This document shows positions 48,065 to 58,684 of a stretch of DNA of 64,000 nucleotides, piece after piece. Every line of letters begins with the position of its first letter. Positions within the stretch are counted from its first letter, which is position 1. Both the position numbers and the translations under genes were made by a program. The notes beneath the pieces were generated by a model, which was not told the DNA's origin, searched no databases, and worked only from the letters and a program-made list of their open reading frames with translations. Origin of the DNA: Microbacterium sp. AZCO (lineage in GTDB: Bacteria > Actinomycetota > Actinomycetes > Actinomycetales > Microbacteriaceae); the NCBI RefSeq assembly GCF_039614715.1, contig NZ_CP154857.1:1922001-1986000 (forward strand), written 5' to 3'.

Positions 48065-49375
48065 TCAATACCAGAAGCTCAGGCGCGCCGGCACGGGCCA
48101 CGACAGCAGCGCTGCGGCTGCGACGCCGTCGTCCGCCTCGACGCGACCTGCCGCGGCGAGCGTCGCGAGCGACACCGAGCCGAGGTAGACGGCGGAGAGC
48201 TCGGTGACGCCGAGGCGCACGACGGGCACGTCGTCGGGCACGTCGGCCGAGACCGTCGCCTCGCCGGCCGCGTCGATGTCGAGCAGCCAGCGGCCTGCCG
48301 CGATCCCGAGCGGGTCGGTCACCTCGAGTGCGATGCGGCCGGATGCCGGGTAGCGGCGCGCGGCGAGCGCGGCGGGCACGTCGAGGATGCGCACCCACTG
48401 GTGGTCGCCGACCCACAGGTGCGCCGCGCGGCGGTCGGAGATCATCCACAGCACGGGCTCTTCGACGGACTGCTCCGAGGCGGTCAGCTCGGCGACGAGG
48501 TCGAGCTCGAGGAGGAACCGCCACAGCGCGGCGTAGGCGTCGGGCGTCTCGGCGATGAGGCGGTGAATCTGCACCTTCGAGCGGGCGAAGTCGTCGTCGT
48601 TCTCCTCGTACGCGTAGAGCGCAACCCCACGGAGGGCGCCTTCGGTGTCGGTGTACTGCACGGCGCGGAGGCGCTCGGGCTTCTCGGCATCGGGTCGCGT
48701 GCCCGCGAAGCGGTCCCAGTGGCCGACCGGCATCTCGATCTCGCCGGGCTGGTCCAGGCGCACCCGGTCGTGCAGCTCGGGCGCGATCTCGCGGAAGCGC
48801 TCGCGCGTGATGAAGTCGATGCGCCCGTCGGGGCAGGGTCCCGACCAGCGCCCGCGACGCACGTCGATCTTGAGCTGCCCGCTCATGGCGGCGGCGGCGA
48901 AGCCGAAGCGGCCGTAGATCGTCGACTCGCTCACCGTCAGCACGGCCACGGGTACGCCAGCCGCGTGCGCCCGGCGGAGCTCCCCCGTCATCATCGAGCG
49001 CAGCACGCCGCGGCGCCGATGCGTGGGAGCGACCGTCACGGTGCTGATCGCGGCCGCCGGGATGCCTCGACCGCCCGGGACAGAGAGCTCGGTGACCCAC
49101 GAGGCGAACGTCGCAACCGGCCGATCGGGGTCGGGAGCCGCCGTGTCGTAGACGCCCAGGAGCCGCCGCTGCGTCTGGCGCTCGAACCACGCGCTCTGCT
49201 GCACCTCGGTCAGCTCGCTGTCGAGGAATCCGCGGGCCACGGCCTGGTTCCAGTGCCGTGCGGCCGTCTCGTCTGTGTTGGCGACGAGACGCAGCTCGAG
49301 CTCCTGCTCGCCCAGCACGCGGCGCGCGTCGTCGTCGAGCGGTCCGTCGTGGTGGCGCGCAGCGAGGTCGGTCAT
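48065..49375 (-). CDS. Eis-like GNAT N-acetyltransferase
   Basis: The 436-residue product has the three-part Eis layout: an N-terminal GNAT domain with the acetyl-CoA motif PTHRRRGVLRSMM near residue 118, a second degenerate GNAT domain, and a C-terminal SCP2-like domain ending with aromatic residues SFWY, as the chain end takes part in catalysis in Eis. Family members acetylate aminoglycosides, histones or peptides on several amines. The ATG at 49375 follows AAGGAG. It lies 25 bases after ispE. Confidence 0.88.
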   Translation of the reverse strand: MTDLAARHHDGPLDDDARRVLGEQELELRLVANTDETAARHWNQAVARGFLDSELTEVQQSAWFERQTQRRLLGVYDTAAPDPDRPVATFASWVTELSVPGGRGIPAAAISTVTVAPTHRRRGVLRSMMTGELRRAHAAGVPVAVLTVSESTIYGRFGFAAAAMSGQLKIDVRRGRWSGPCPDGRIDFITRERFREIAPELHDRVRLDQPGEIEMPVGHWDRFAGTRPDAEKPERLRAVQYTDTEGALRGVALYAYEENDDDFARSKVQIHRLIAETPDAYAALWRFLLELDLVAELTASEQSVEEPVLWMISDRRAAHLWVGDHQWVRILDVPAALAARRYPASGRIALEVTDPLGIAAGRWLLDIDAAGEATVSADVPDDVPVVRLGVTELSAVYLGSVSLATLAAAGRVEADDGVAAAALLSWPVPARLSFWY

Positions 49376-49400
49376 GGTGGAGCTCCTTCGATTCCGGCCG

Positions 49401-50333
49401 TCAGAGGATGCGGGCACCCGGCACGGGCCCGTGCACGTGCAGGGCGGTGTAGCCGGCGGAGGACAGCGTCACCTGCAGTTCCAGGGCCGCCTCGGGGTCG
49501 GCGGTGAGGAAGGCGAGGGTCGGACCCGACCCCGATACGATCCCGGCGAGCGCTCCGGACTGCTCTCCCAGCTCGAGCGCGTCGCGCAGCGACGGGCGCA
49601 GCGAAAGCGCGGCCGCCTGCAGGTCGTTGCGCACGCGCTCGGCGAGGACGACGGGATCGCCCGCGCGCAGCGCCTGCAGCACGGCGGGGTCGACGGCGGG
49701 CGAGCGCACGGGCGGGGCGATGTCGGTCGCGCGGTCGTCGCGGAGGCGGTCGAGGTGCCGGTACACCTCGGGCGTCGACAGACCCTCCCCCGCGGACGGG
49801 AGGATGATCCAGTCGAAGCGCCCCTTGGCGAGGGCGGGACTCAGCTGGTCGCCGCGCCCGGTGCCGATCGCCGTGCCGCCGAGCAGGGCGAAGGGCACGT
49901 CGGCGCCGAGGCGTGCGGCCAGTCGCTGCAGCTCCTGCCCGCCGAGGTCGGTGCCCCACAGCAGATCGCACGCGACGAGGGCGGCCGCGGCATCCGCTGA
50001 TCCCCCGCCCATCCCCCCGGCGACCGGCACGTGCTTGACGACCTCGAGGTGCACCCCGCCCTCGTAGCCCGCGCGCTGCGCGACGAGCCGCGCGGCGCGC
50101 AGGGCGAGGTTGCGGTCGTCGGCGGGCACGCCCGCGACGTCGACGGTGCCGCTCACCGAGATGGAGAACCCGTCGGACGGCTCCGCCCACACGTCCTCGT
50201 ACAGCGACACCGCCTGATAGGCCGAGGCGACGTCGTGGTAGCCGTCGTCCTGCACGTCGCCGACCTCGAAGAAGAGGTTGATCTTCCCCGGGGCCCGGAC
50301 GTGCACCCGATCGCCGACGTGCGCGTGACTCAC
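49401..50333 (-). CDS. ispE: 4-diphosphocytidyl-2-C-methyl-D-erythritol kinase
   Basis: IspE phosphorylates CDP-methylerythritol in the non-mevalonate isoprenoid pathway. The 310-residue GHMP kinase has [12 protein letters not shown] near residue 14, the ATP loop [15 protein letters not shown] near 98 and the C-terminal [10 protein letters not shown]. The GTG start overlaps the stop of the aldo/keto reductase gene (GTGA), so the two are coupled in translation. Length and motifs are complete. Confidence 0.96.
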   Translation of the reverse strand: MSHAHVGDRVHVRAPGKINLFFEVGDVQDDGYHDVASAYQAVSLYEDVWAEPSDGFSISVSGTVDVAGVPADDRNLALRAARLVAQRAGYEGGVHLEVVKHVPVAGGMGGGSADAAAALVACDLLWGTDLGGQELQRLAARLGADVPFALLGGTAIGTGRGDQLSPALAKGRFDWIILPSAGEGLSTPEVYRHLDRLRDDRATDIAPPVRSPAVDPAVLQALRAGDPVVLAERVRNDLQAAALSLRPSLRDALELGEQSGALAGIVSGSGPTLAFLTADPEAALELQVTLSSAGYTALHVHGPVPGARIL

Positions 50334-51397
50334 GAGGTCGCCGACTGCGCCCAGAGGTCGACGTCGATCGAGTCGGCGAGAGCGTCGATGCGCTCCAGCT
50401 CCTCGGTCGTGAAGCCCGGTCCGCGGAGGGCCGCGAGGTTCTCGTCGAGCTGAGTCGTCGACGAGGCCCCGATGAGCGCGGAGGTCACCACGGGGTCGCG
50501 CAGAACCCACTGGATCGCCATCTGCGCGAGCGTCTGACCCCGCTCCTTCGCGATGACGTCGAGGCTGCGCAGCGCCGACAGCGCCCCCTCGGTCAGGCGC
50601 TGTCCGCCGAGCGACGAGCGCTGCTGCGCGCGCTCGGCCGTGCCGTCGCCGAGGTACTTGTCGGTGAGCAGCCCCTGTGCGAGCGGCGTGAACGCGATCG
50701 CACCGAGCCCCTCCTTCGCGAGCACGCCCGTGAGGCCGTCCTGCACCCAGCGGTTGAGGATCGAGTACGACGGCTGGTGGATGACGAGGGGCGTCCCGAG
50801 GCTGCGGGCGATGGCGATCGCGACGGCGGTGCGCTCGGCGCTGTAGGACGAGATGCCGACGTAGAGCGCCTTGCCCTGGCGCACGAGGGTGTCGAGCGCG
50901 CCGATGGTCTCCTCGAGCGGCACGTCGGGGTCGAAGCGATGCGAGTAGAAGATGTCGACGTAGTCGACGCTCATCCGGGTGAGCGACTGCTCGGCGCTCG
51001 CGATGAGGTACTTGCGCGGCCCGCCGTTGGCGTAGGGGCCGTTCCACATGTCGTAGCCGGCCTTCGACGAGATGATGAGCTCGTCGCGGTAGCGGCCGAA
51101 GTCCTCGCGCATCATGCGGCCGAAGTTCGTCTCCGCCGAGCCGTAGGGCGGGCCGTAGTTGTTCGCGAGGTCGAAGTGCGTGATGCCCTTGTCGAACGCG
51201 TGGCGCAGCACTTCGCGCTGACGGTCGAAGGGGATGTTGTCGCCGAAGTTCCACCACAGTCCGAGCGAGATCGGCGGCAGGAGCAGGCCGGAGGTGCCGA
51301 CCCGGCGGTACTCGAGGGAGTCGTAGCGGTCGTCGGCGGCGGCGTACGGGCGGTGGAGGTCTCCACCGCGAGAGCGATACTGCGATGCGTCGGTCAC
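50330..51397 (-). CDS. Aldo/keto reductase (glyceraldehyde-3-phosphate reductase type)
   Basis: The 355-residue NADPH-dependent reductase has the catalytic tetrad region [15 protein letters not shown] with Asp and Tyr near residue 76, SSKAGYDMW with Lys near 110 and [12 protein letters not shown] with His near 153. It resembles YghZ/Gpr, which reduces L-glyceraldehyde 3-phosphate and methylglyoxal. It is the first gene of the operon containing ispE, though no pathway link is obvious. The GTG at 51397 is 6 bases from TAGCCT. Confidence 0.9.
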   Translation of the reverse strand: MTDASQYRSRGGDLHRPYAAADDRYDSLEYRRVGTSGLLLPPISLGLWWNFGDNIPFDRQREVLRHAFDKGITHFDLANNYGPPYGSAETNFGRMMREDFGRYRDELIISSKAGYDMWNGPYANGGPRKYLIASAEQSLTRMSVDYVDIFYSHRFDPDVPLEETIGALDTLVRQGKALYVGISSYSAERTAVAIAIARSLGTPLVIHQPSYSILNRWVQDGLTGVLAKEGLGAIAFTPLAQGLLTDKYLGDGTAERAQQRSSLGGQRLTEGALSALRSLDVIAKERGQTLAQMAIQWVLRDPVVTSALIGASSTTQLDENLAALRGPGFTTEELERIDALADSIDVDLWAQSATS

Positions 51398-51403
51398 CGT
51401 TCG

Positions 51404-51409
51404 AGGCTA
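51404..51409 (-). promoter_or_regulatory. -10 box TAGCCT of the aldo/keto reductase operon
   Basis: On the minus strand TAGCCT ends 6 bases before the GTG at 51397, without a ribosome binding site, suggesting a leaderless mRNA. Confidence 0.45.
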
Positions 51410-51470
51410 GCGCGCGCACAGCGGGCGCGGTCAGCCCGTTGCGCGGCGCCATCCCGAGGCCGGCGGCACC

Positions 51471-51550
51471 GCATCCCGAAGCCGATGAGACGGCATCCCG
51501 AACCCGGTGAGACGGCATCCCGAGGGGCCGCCGGCATCCCGATGCCGATG
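51471..51550. repeat. Tandem repeat of 22-base units with GCATCCCGA
   Basis: Two 22-base units start at 51471 and 51493 and differ at few bases. Two shorter units start at 51515 and 51534. Each begins GCATCCCGA, and a fifth ATCCCGA lies just to the left at 51451. The block fills the divergent gap between the aldo/keto reductase and Stealth genes. Confidence 0.75.
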
Positions 51551-51668
51551 GGGGCCCCTCCTGTCAAGGGACTTGGGAGGGAAACGAGGCCGTAACAACC
51601 TCTGCATAGGGTGGCTCACGGGCCCCCGCCCCTCGCTCCGCCCCTCGCACCCCCTGAAGGAGGACGCC

Positions 51669-53255
51669 ATGTCGGCTCTGTCGGCGCTGCCGGTCGCGCA
51701 GCATCCCTGGACCGCTCTGCTCGGTCGGCCCGACGTCGTCCTCGATCGCGGCGTCCTGCACGTCGTGCACGACGACGTGACCCCTCAGGAGGCGCGGATC
51801 GCCGACCTCCTCGCCGTGGCCGACGCGCTCGACGAGGCGGGGATCGAGGTCGCGCTCATCCGGCACGACCGCTCGACGCCCGCCCTGGTCGTGGACGTCT
51901 CTGCTCGGGATGCCGCCTTCGACGCCCTCCGCCGGCTCGGGCGCGACGAGCCGTTCTACGTCAAGCGCCAGCGCGGGCGCGCGGTGCTCGCGGCCGAGGC
52001 CGAGCTGCCGGGATCCGAGCCGTCGTCGTGGCGCGTGTACCGCCCCCGGCTGACGCGTTCCGCCGACCTGCGGTACGGATCGTCGACGGGCGCCCGGCTC
52101 GAGTTCTGGCGGTTCGGCGACGACCTCGTCGAAGCTCCGCAGGCGAATCTGCTGATGCGGCGCGTGACGGCCGCATCCGATCTCTCGTACGAGACGGTGG
52201 CGCAGCACGGCCGCGCGTGGCGCACGATCGCGGGCATGTTCGACCCGCAGCCCGAGGAGTTCACCGCCGACGTCGACATCGTCTTCTCGTGGGTCGACGG
52301 CTCGTCGAGCGAGTTCCAGCGCCAGCGCGCGGCACGCATGGCGGGCTACGTCGTGGGCGAGGGCGACGACGGCCCGGCGCGCTACCGGCACGTCGACGAG
52401 CTGCGCTACGCGCTGCGCAGCGTGCACATGTACGCGCCGTGGGTGCGGCGCATCTTCATCGCGACCGACTCCCCCGCGCCCGCATGGCTGCGCGACCACC
52501 CGCAGGTGACGATCGTGCGCAGCGAGGAGTTCTTCGCCGACCCCTCGGTCCTCCCCACGCACAACTCGCACGCCGTCGAAGCGCAGCTGCACCGCATCCC
52601 GGGTCTCGCGGAGCACTTCCTCTACTCCAACGACGACATGTTCTTCGGGCGTCCGGTCGAGCCCGAGCTGTTCTTCACCCCCGGCGGAATCACGAAGTTC
52701 GTGGAGTGCGAGGTGCGCATCGGCACCGGACCGGCGGCCCCGCACCGCAGCGGCCACGACAACGCCCTGCGCGTCAACCGCGAGCTGCTGCGCTCACGCT
52801 TCGGCCGCACGATCGTGCGCGACCTCGAGCACTGTGCGACGCCGCTGCGCCGGAGCGTGCTCGCCGAGCTGGAGGAGCAGTTCGCGGACGACTTCGCCCG
52901 CACGGCGGCATCCCGATTCCGCTCCGCCACCGACATCTCGGTGACGAACTGCCTGTACCACTACTACGCCCTCATGACGGGGCGCGCGGTCGTGACGCAC
53001 AAGCCCCGCACCCGCTACGTGCAGACGACGATGGCGGCGTCGCTCACGCGCATGGAGACGCTCGCGAAGCGCCGCGACGTCGACATGTTCTGCCTCAACG
53101 ACGGCGGCGAGAAGGAGCTGCCTGAGGAGCTGCGCGTCGAGACGCTGCGCGCGACCCTCGAGCGGATGTTCCCGGTGCGTGCTCCGTGGGAGCGGCCCGA
53201 GCTCACCGCAGCACAGGAAGCGGCTCGGTCGGCGCATCCTTCCGCTCGCCGCTGA
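51669..53255 (+). CDS. Stealth-family hexose-phosphate phosphotransferase
   Basis: The 528-residue product has the conserved Stealth regions: CR1 [14 protein letters not shown] near residue 202, CR2 [33 protein letters not shown]3 [14 protein letters not shown] near 316-324, and a CR4-like C-terminal part. These enzymes transfer sugar-1-phosphate to make phosphodiester-linked capsule or cell-wall polysaccharides. The first 190 residues are a variable domain. GAAGGAGG precedes the ATG. No other polysaccharide genes are near, and its last 53 bases overlap the convergent phosphodiesterase gene. Confidence 0.9.
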   Translation: MSALSALPVAQHPWTALLGRPDVVLDRGVLHVVHDDVTPQEARIADLLAVADALDEAGIEVALIRHDRSTPALVVDVSARDAAFDALRRLGRDEPFYVKRQRGRAVLAAEAELPGSEPSSWRVYRPRLTRSADLRYGSSTGARLEFWRFGDDLVEAPQANLLMRRVTAASDLSYETVAQHGRAWRTIAGMFDPQPEEFTADVDIVFSWVDGSSSEFQRQRAARMAGYVVGEGDDGPARYRHVDELRYALRSVHMYAPWVRRIFIATDSPAPAWLRDHPQVTIVRSEEFFADPSVLPTHNSHAVEAQLHRIPGLAEHFLYSNDDMFFGRPVEPELFFTPGGITKFVECEVRIGTGPAAPHRSGHDNALRVNRELLRSRFGRTIVRDLEHCATPLRRSVLAELEEQFADDFARTAASRFRSATDISVTNCLYHYYALMTGRAVVTHKPRTRYVQTTMAASLTRMETLAKRRDVDMFCLNDGGEKELPEELRVETLRATLERMFPVRAPWERPELTAAQEAARSAHPSARR

Positions 53256-54186
53256 GGGGTCCGAGGCGCGGCGCGGGTGCCGCGAGCCGCGGCGTTGATG
53301 GCGCGAGCCGCGGCGCGGGCGCGATTCCGGCGAGTGCGAGGCGATGGAGCGACTCCGCCGCGTCGATGTGCTCGAGCGGGAGCGGTGCATCGACGGGCAC
53401 GACGGAGTGGACGACCGTCTCGTCGTAGACGTGCACCAGGTTGAAGGACTGCGCGCCATCCTGCGGACGGGTGCCGCCGGTCGGGACCGTGAGGTCCTGC
53501 GTGTAGCAGGTCGCCGAGGCGACCGAGACGGGAATCCCCGCGAATGTCGCGAACGTGGAGTAATGCAGGTGTCCCGCGATGATGGCCCGCACGTCGGTGC
53601 CGCGGACGACCGCGGCGAGCCGGGACTGGTCGCGCAGCTCGACGGTCGCCGCGAGCGGGAGCACGCTCGGCACCGGCGGGTGATGCATCGCGAGGATCGT
53701 GCCGAGCGGTGCCGGCGTCGCGAGCACGCCGGCGAGCCACGCGAGCTGCTCGTCGCGCAGCTCGCCGTGGTGGTGCGCCGGCACCGACGTGTCGAGCGTG
53801 ACGACGCGCAGCCCGTCGAGCTCGTCGACGCGGTCGACGGGCACGAGCGGGTCGGTGACGCGGTCGCCGAGCAGGTGCGCCCGGAACCCCGCGCGGTCGT
53901 CGTGATTGCCCATGACCCAGAGCACGGGCGCGCCGAGACGCGCGGCGAAAGGCTCCACGAGATCGCGGATGGCGACGTACGCCTCCCCTTCGCCCCAATC
54001 CGCGAGATCGCCCGTGAAGATGAGGGCATCGGGATGGATGCCGGTCCCCTCGATCGCGGCGAGCGCGCGCGCGAGCCGCTCGGTCGAGTCGACGAGGTCG
54101 AACAGTCGTGAGCCGGCGGCGCGCAGATGCGTGTCGCTCAGGTGCAGCAGAACCCGTTCGGGTGCCGGGTGTTCCGCGGTCCGCAT
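53203..54186 (-). CDS. Metallophosphoesterase (CpdA-like)
   Basis: The 327-residue product has the five metallophosphatase blocks: LHLSDTHL near residue 14, [10 protein letters not shown] near 57, [11 protein letters not shown] near 90, AMHHPPVP near 165 and [12 protein letters not shown] near 205. It resembles 3',5'-cyclic nucleotide phosphodiesterase CpdA, but the substrate may differ. The last 45 residues, rich in Pro, Ala and Arg, are low complexity and encode the overlap with the convergent Stealth gene. The ribosome site before the ATG at 54186 is weak. Confidence 0.9.
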   Translation of the reverse strand: MRTAEHPAPERVLLHLSDTHLRAAGSRLFDLVDSTERLARALAAIEGTGIHPDALIFTGDLADWGEGEAYVAIRDLVEPFAARLGAPVLWVMGNHDDRAGFRAHLLGDRVTDPLVPVDRVDELDGLRVVTLDTSVPAHHHGELRDEQLAWLAGVLATPAPLGTILAMHHPPVPSVLPLAATVELRDQSRLAAVVRGTDVRAIIAGHLHYSTFATFAGIPVSVASATCYTQDLTVPTGGTRPQDGAQSFNLVHVYDETVVHSVVPVDAPLPLEHIDAAESLHRLALAGIAPAPRLAPSTPRLAAPAPRLGPLSGERKDAPTEPLPVLR

Positions 54187-54325
54187 GGTTTTTCGTCCCC
54201 CTGCGCGGGGCACGGTGCTCCGCGCGCGCCGCTCGGCGCATCCCGAAATGTTACCGGCATGTTTCGTACCTTCCCGGCAACACGGCGTGAACGTTCGGCA
54301 AACCCGTATCGGACGCCCAGGGCCC

Positions 54326-55165
54326 TCAGATGCGGGCGATGCGGACGAAGTCGTCGACGGAGAGCTGCTCGCCGCGGGCGGTGGGAGCGACGCCCGCCTT
54401 CTCGAGGACCTCGGATGCCGCGGCCGCCGACCCGCCGAGCACCGGCGCCACAGCCTGCCGCAGCATCTTGCGGCGCTGCTGGAAGGCGGCATCCACGATC
54501 TCGAAGGTGCGCCGGCGCAGGGTCTCGTCGCCGCGCGGCTCCGCGTCGCGCTCGAACGCGACGAGCACGCTGTCGACGTTGGGAACCGGCCAGAACACCT
54601 GGCGCGACACCGTGCCGGCCAGGCGCCACGGGCCGTACCAGGCCGCCTTGACGCTCGGCGCGCCGTAGACCTTCGAGCCGGGAGGTGCGGCGAGGCGCTC
54701 CCCCACTTCGGCCTGCACCATGACGACACCGCGCTCGAGGCTCGGGAAGGTCTCGAGGAAGTGCAGCAGCACGGGGACGCTGACGTTGTACGGAAGGTTG
54801 GCCACGAGCACCGTCGGGTCGCCGGGCAGATCCCGCACGCGGAGCGCGTCGGCGTCGACCACGGTGAGTGCGCCGTCCGCGACGCCGTGCTCGGCCGCCG
54901 TCTCGGGCAGGCGCGCGGCGAGGCGGTGGTCGATCTCGACGGCGGTGACCGTCGCGCCCGTCTCGAGGATCGCGAGGGTCAGCGAGCCGAGGCCCGGGCC
55001 CACCTCGACGACGCGCTCGCCCGCCTCGACCCGAGCGACCTGCACGATCTTGCGCACCGTGTTGGCATCGACGACGAAGTTCTGCCCCAGCTTCTTGGTG
55101 GGGGTGACGTCGAGTTCGGCCGCGAGGGCGCGGATCTCGGCGGCACCGAGGAGGCTGACAGGCAT
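54326..55165 (-). CDS. rsmA: 16S rRNA (adenine1518/1519-N6)-dimethyltransferase
   Basis: RsmA/KsgA dimethylates two adenines in helix 45 of 16S rRNA late in 30S assembly. The 279-residue product has [17 protein letters not shown] near residue 21, the SAM motif [15 protein letters not shown] near 49, and the catalytic [11 protein letters not shown] motif near 119. The ATG at 55165 is preferred over an in-frame GTG at 55174, because TACTGT ends 7 bases upstream of the ATG and includes part of that GTG. Confidence 0.96.
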   Translation of the reverse strand: MPVSLLGAAEIRALAAELDVTPTKKLGQNFVVDANTVRKIVQVARVEAGERVVEVGPGLGSLTLAILETGATVTAVEIDHRLAARLPETAAEHGVADGALTVVDADALRVRDLPGDPTVLVANLPYNVSVPVLLHFLETFPSLERGVVMVQAEVGERLAAPPGSKVYGAPSVKAAWYGPWRLAGTVSRQVFWPVPNVDSVLVAFERDAEPRGDETLRRRTFEIVDAAFQQRRKMLRQAVAPVLGGSAAAASEVLEKAGVAPTARGEQLSVDDFVRIARI

Positions 55166-55172
55166 GCGTACC

Positions 55173-55178
55173 ACAGTA
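55173..55178 (-). promoter_or_regulatory. -10 box TACTGT of rsmA
   Basis: On the minus strand TACTGT ends 7 bases before the ATG at 55165, the leaderless spacing seen for other genes in the window. Confidence 0.45.
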
Positions 55179-55221
55179 GCGACGCGCGCGCCCCTCCCTC
55201 GTGACGATCGCGCGACGGCGC

Positions 55222-55227
55222 TAGCGT
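55222..55227 (+). promoter_or_regulatory. -10 box TAGCGT of the sugar transporter gene
   Basis: TAGCGT ends 7 bases before the ATG at 55235, with no Shine-Dalgarno between. It is divergent from the rsmA promoter 43 bases away. Confidence 0.45.
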
Positions 55228-55234
55228 CGGGGTC

Positions 55235-56701
55235 ATGAACACAACGGGCTCGATTCCGGCGGACGCGTTCTCGCTCCGCAGCCCCTACGGTCGCCGAGCG
55301 ATCGGACTCTCCGTCGCGGCCGCTGTCGGCGGATTCCTCTTCGGGTTCGACTCCTCCGTCATCAACGGAGCCGTCGACTCGATCCAGAAGGACTTCGGCC
55401 TCAATGCGGTCATCACGGGGTTCGTCGTCGCGATCGCGCTCCTCGGCTGCGCCGTCGGCGCGATCATCGCGGGCAACCTCTCCGACCGCTTCGGGCGTCT
55501 GCGCGTCATGTTCCTCGGCGCGATCATGTTCTTCGCGAGCTCGCTCGGGGCGGGCTTCTGCTTCTCGGTGTGGGACCTGGCGTTCTGGCGCGTCATCGGC
55601 GGTCTCGGCATCGGAATCGCGTCCGTGGTCGCCCCCGCCTACATCGCCGAGATCGCCCCGCGGCAGATCCGCGGCAGCCTCGCGTCGCTGCAGCAGCTCG
55701 CGATCACGCTCGGCATCTTCGCCGCACTCCTCAGCGACGCCCTGCTGCAGAACGCGGCGGGCGGTCCCGACGAGCCGCTGTGGTTCGGGCTCGAGGCGTG
55801 GCGGTGGATGTTCCTCGTCGGCGTCGTGCCGTCGGCCGTGTACGGCATCCTCGCCTTCACGCTTCCCGAGTCTCCGCGCTACCTCATCGCGAAGGGCCGT
55901 TACGACGAGGCCCGCACGATCTTCCAGCGGCTCGTGCCGGCCGCAGACCTCGACCAGACGATGCGCGACCTGCAGACGGCGATCGAGACCGACCGCAAGA
56001 ATGCCGGCGTCTCGATCCGCGGACCGGTGCTGGGCCTTCAGCGCATCGTGTGGGTCGGCATCATCCTGTCGGTGTTCCAGCAGTTCGTCGGCATCAACGT
56101 GATCTTCTACTACTCGACGAGCCTGTGGAGCTCGGTGGGCTTCGACGAGTCGAACTCGTTCACCATCAGCGTGGTGACATCGATCGTCAACGTGCTCGTC
56201 ACGCTCGTGGCGATCTTCCTCGTCGACCGCGTCGGGCGGAAGCCGATCCTCCTCACGGGCTCCGTCATGATGACCCTCGCACTCGGCACCATGGCGATCT
56301 CGTTCCTCTTCTCGACGACCGACGCGCAGGGCGCCGTGACGCTGCCCGCGCCGTGGGGACCCATCGCGCTCGTCGCGGCGAACATCTTCGTCATCGGCTT
56401 CGGCGCATCGTGGGGTCCGCTCGTGTGGGTGCTCCTCGGCGAGATCTTCCCGAGCCGCATCCGCGGTAAGGCGCTCGGCGTCGCCGCCGGTGCGCAGTGG
56501 ATCGCGAACTTCCTCATCACCATGAGCTTCCCGGCGATGAGCGAGTGGTCGCTTCCTCTCACGTACGGCATGTATGCGCTCTTCGCGGCGCTCTCGTTCG
56601 TGTACGTCGCCTGGCGCGTGCCCGAGACGAAGGGCATGGACATCGAGCAGACCGAGACCCTGTTCACGCGCAAGGACGCCAAGCTCCCCGGCACGGCCTG
56701 A
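55235..56701 (+). CDS. MFS sugar transporter (SP family, XylE/GalP-like)
   Basis: The 488-residue protein has twelve predicted helices and the sugar porter signatures: [14 protein letters not shown] in helix 1, [15 protein letters not shown] after helix 6, [13 protein letters not shown] in helix 7, DRVGRKP and PETKG near the C-terminus. It should be a proton symporter for xylose, galactose, arabinose or glucose. It is probably monocistronic, with a leaderless promoter and a hairpin after the gene. The galactan operon 12 kb away suggests galactose as one option. Confidence 0.93.
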   Translation: MNTTGSIPADAFSLRSPYGRRAIGLSVAAAVGGFLFGFDSSVINGAVDSIQKDFGLNAVITGFVVAIALLGCAVGAIIAGNLSDRFGRLRVMFLGAIMFFASSLGAGFCFSVWDLAFWRVIGGLGIGIASVVAPAYIAEIAPRQIRGSLASLQQLAITLGIFAALLSDALLQNAAGGPDEPLWFGLEAWRWMFLVGVVPSAVYGILAFTLPESPRYLIAKGRYDEARTIFQRLVPAADLDQTMRDLQTAIETDRKNAGVSIRGPVLGLQRIVWVGIILSVFQQFVGINVIFYYSTSLWSSVGFDESNSFTISVVTSIVNVLVTLVAIFLVDRVGRKPILLTGSVMMTLALGTMAISFLFSTTDAQGAVTLPAPWGPIALVAANIFVIGFGASWGPLVWVLLGEIFPSRIRGKALGVAAGAQWIANFLITMSFPAMSEWSLPLTYGMYALFAALSFVYVAWRVPETKGMDIEQTETLFTRKDAKLPGTA

Positions 56702-56777
56702 CGGCCGGGGCGCGGCCGGGCGCCGGCGAGAAGGCGGCCACCGACAGCGGGCCGCCCGGCAGCGTGCCGTCCGGGAA

Positions 56778-56806
56778 ACGCAGGCCCCGGCATCCCGCGC
56801 CTGCGT
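56778..56806. terminator. Hairpin between convergent transporter and DGPF genes
   Basis: ACGCAGG and CCTGCGT form a 7-bp stem in the 141-base gap between the two stops. The loop contains GGCATCC. It may end both transcripts. Confidence 0.5.
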
Positions 56807-56842
56807 GACCCAGACCTCGCGGTCGACTCCTCGACGAGCCCG

Positions 56843-57208
56843 TCAGGCCTGCGCCTCCCACGGATGCGGCACGACGGGGAGGATGAGAACCCGCCCCAGC
56901 ACGGCGGTGGGATGCTTCGCCATGTACCCCGCCGCCTCGTCGATCGACTCCGCCTCAAGCAGGTCGTAACCGGCGAACCACTCCTTGAACTCCGGGAACG
57001 GCCCGTCGGTGACGATGGTCTCCCCGCCGCGGACGACGACCGACTTCGCGCGATCTCGCCCGGCGACGGGGGCGCCGAGCCCGAGGGTGCCGGCGTCGGC
57101 GCCCTCCTGGGCCCAGGACTCCAGCATCCGCCGGTCCTCGTCCTGGGGAAGCGCGGCCTCCGCCGTCGCGTCGGTCATGTGGATCACGAGGAACTGCTGC
57201 ATGGTCAT
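56843..57208 (-). CDS. YCII/DGPF-domain protein linked to ECF42 sigma factor
   Basis: The 121-residue product has a ferredoxin-like YCII fold with the DGPF motif (VTDGPFPEFKEWFAGYDLLEA near residue 66, motif core DGPF). In ECF42 loci one or more DGPF genes sit beside the sigma factor gene; their biochemical role is unknown. The ATG overlaps the stop-side end of the sigma factor gene by ATGA, so both are made together. No metal or catalytic residues are obvious. Confidence 0.9.
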   Translation of the reverse strand: MTMQQFLVIHMTDATAEAALPQDEDRRMLESWAQEGADAGTLGLGAPVAGRDRAKSVVVRGGETIVTDGPFPEFKEWFAGYDLLEAESIDEAAGYMAKHPTAVLGRVLILPVVPHPWEAQA

Positions 57209-58482
57209 GTGGGTTCTCCTGTCGTGGATGCCGCGAGCCCGTCGCGGCGGCGGATGAGGTGGGCCACCTCGGCGGTGTTGCTCGCCAGGGCGATCGCCCG
57301 GTCGAACGCGGCGATCGCGTCGGCCGGACGGTCGATGCGCGCGAGGAGCTCTGCCCTCGTCGCGTGGAAGGCGTGGTGCCCGTCGAGCGGGACGGTCAGC
57401 CGTTCGAGCAGGGCGAGCCCGACCCGCGGCGAGGCGAGCTCCGAGACCGCGATCGCGCGGTTCAGGGTGATCAGCGGGTTCGGATCGATCCGCTCGAGCT
57501 GCCCGTAGAGCGCCACGATGCGCGACCAGTCGGTGTCGCCGGGGGCCGGCGCCGACGCGTGGACGGCATTGATCGCGGAGAGGAGCTGATACCGCCCCAG
57601 CGCGCCGGCGTCGCGTGCGGCGGCATCCATCCGCTCGTGAACGAGGGACAGACCTTCGTCGATGAGAGCGCGATCCCAGGCTCCGCGGTCCTGCTCGTCG
57701 AGCCGGACGAGCTCACCATCGGCGGAGACCCGGGCCTCCGCTCGCGCCTCGGTCAGCAGCATCAGGGCGAGAAGGCCCGTCGCCTCCGCCCGCTCGGCGG
57801 AGCCGGTGGGAAGCAGGCCGCGCACGAGCCGGGTGAGGCGGATCGCCTCCCCCGTGAGGTCGGGACGGAGCGGATCGGACGCCTCGCCGGAGGCCAGATA
57901 CCCCTCGTTGAAGATGAGGTAGAGCACGGCGAGCACGCCGGCCGCGCGTGCGGCGAGATCCTCCCGCTCGGGAACGCGGAACGGGATGCGCGCCGCCGCG
58001 ATCTTCGCCTTCGCCCGAGTCAGCCGCTGACCCATGGTCGTCTCCTGCACGAGGAACGCCCGGGCGACCTCCGCGACGGTGAGCCCGCCCACGATGCGAA
58101 GGGTGAGCGCGACGCGCGCCTCCATCGAGAGCGTAGGGTGGCAGCACGTGAAGATGAGCCGTAGCCGGTCGTCCTCGACGACGCCGACGTCCTCCGCGGG
58201 TGAGTCGTCGGAGAGCATGAAGGCCTCCTGGTGCAGCTCGTCGCGACGCGCCTCGCGCCGGAGCCGGTCGATCGCCTTGCGGTTCGCCGTCGTGGTGATC
58301 CACGCGCCGGGGTTCGGCGGCACGCCGTCGGACGGCCACCGCTCCACGGCGATCGCGAACGCCTCCGCGGCCATCTCCTCGGCGAGGTCGAGGTCGCGGA
58401 AGCGCCGGGTGAGCCCCGCGACGACGCGAGCCCACTCCTCACGATGCGCTCGCGCGATCGCTGCGGCGACGTCCGAGGCCAT
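57205..58482 (-). CDS. ECF42-type RNA polymerase sigma factor with C-terminal TPR-like extension
   Basis: The 425-residue product has sigma region 2 (residues 12-80, DLDLAEEMAAEAFAIAVERWP), region 4 (about 110-175, LTLRIVGGLTVAEVARAFLV) and a helical extension of about 230 residues with TPR-like features and the DUF6596 motif YLIFNEGYLAS. This is the ECF42 layout, in which the extension replaces an anti-sigma factor and is needed for activity. None is found next to it here. AAGGAG precedes the ATG at 58482. Confidence 0.93.
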   Translation of the reverse strand: MASDVAAAIARAHREEWARVVAGLTRRFRDLDLAEEMAAEAFAIAVERWPSDGVPPNPGAWITTTANRKAIDRLRREARRDELHQEAFMLSDDSPAEDVGVVEDDRLRLIFTCCHPTLSMEARVALTLRIVGGLTVAEVARAFLVQETTMGQRLTRAKAKIAAARIPFRVPEREDLAARAAGVLAVLYLIFNEGYLASGEASDPLRPDLTGEAIRLTRLVRGLLPTGSAERAEATGLLALMLLTEARAEARVSADGELVRLDEQDRGAWDRALIDEGLSLVHERMDAAARDAGALGRYQLLSAINAVHASAPAPGDTDWSRIVALYGQLERIDPNPLITLNRAIAVSELASPRVGLALLERLTVPLDGHHAFHATRAELLARIDRPADAIAAFDRAIALASNTAEVAHLIRRRDGLAASTTGEPT

Positions 58483-58684
58483 CGGGGCTCCTTCGCTTGG
58501 TCGGGACCGCCCGGCGGCGACCCTCAACAGATCGACGAACGGGACCCCACCGATTCGACACCGCGGCGCGCGAAAAGTTCAAGGGGTCGGGAAATCCGTC
58601 GGTTCCGTCGAAACAGGGCGCCTCCGTTCGTGGCCACCGTGACGGCGGATCACCGGGTCCGCGCATCGACGAGAGGTGAAGGAC

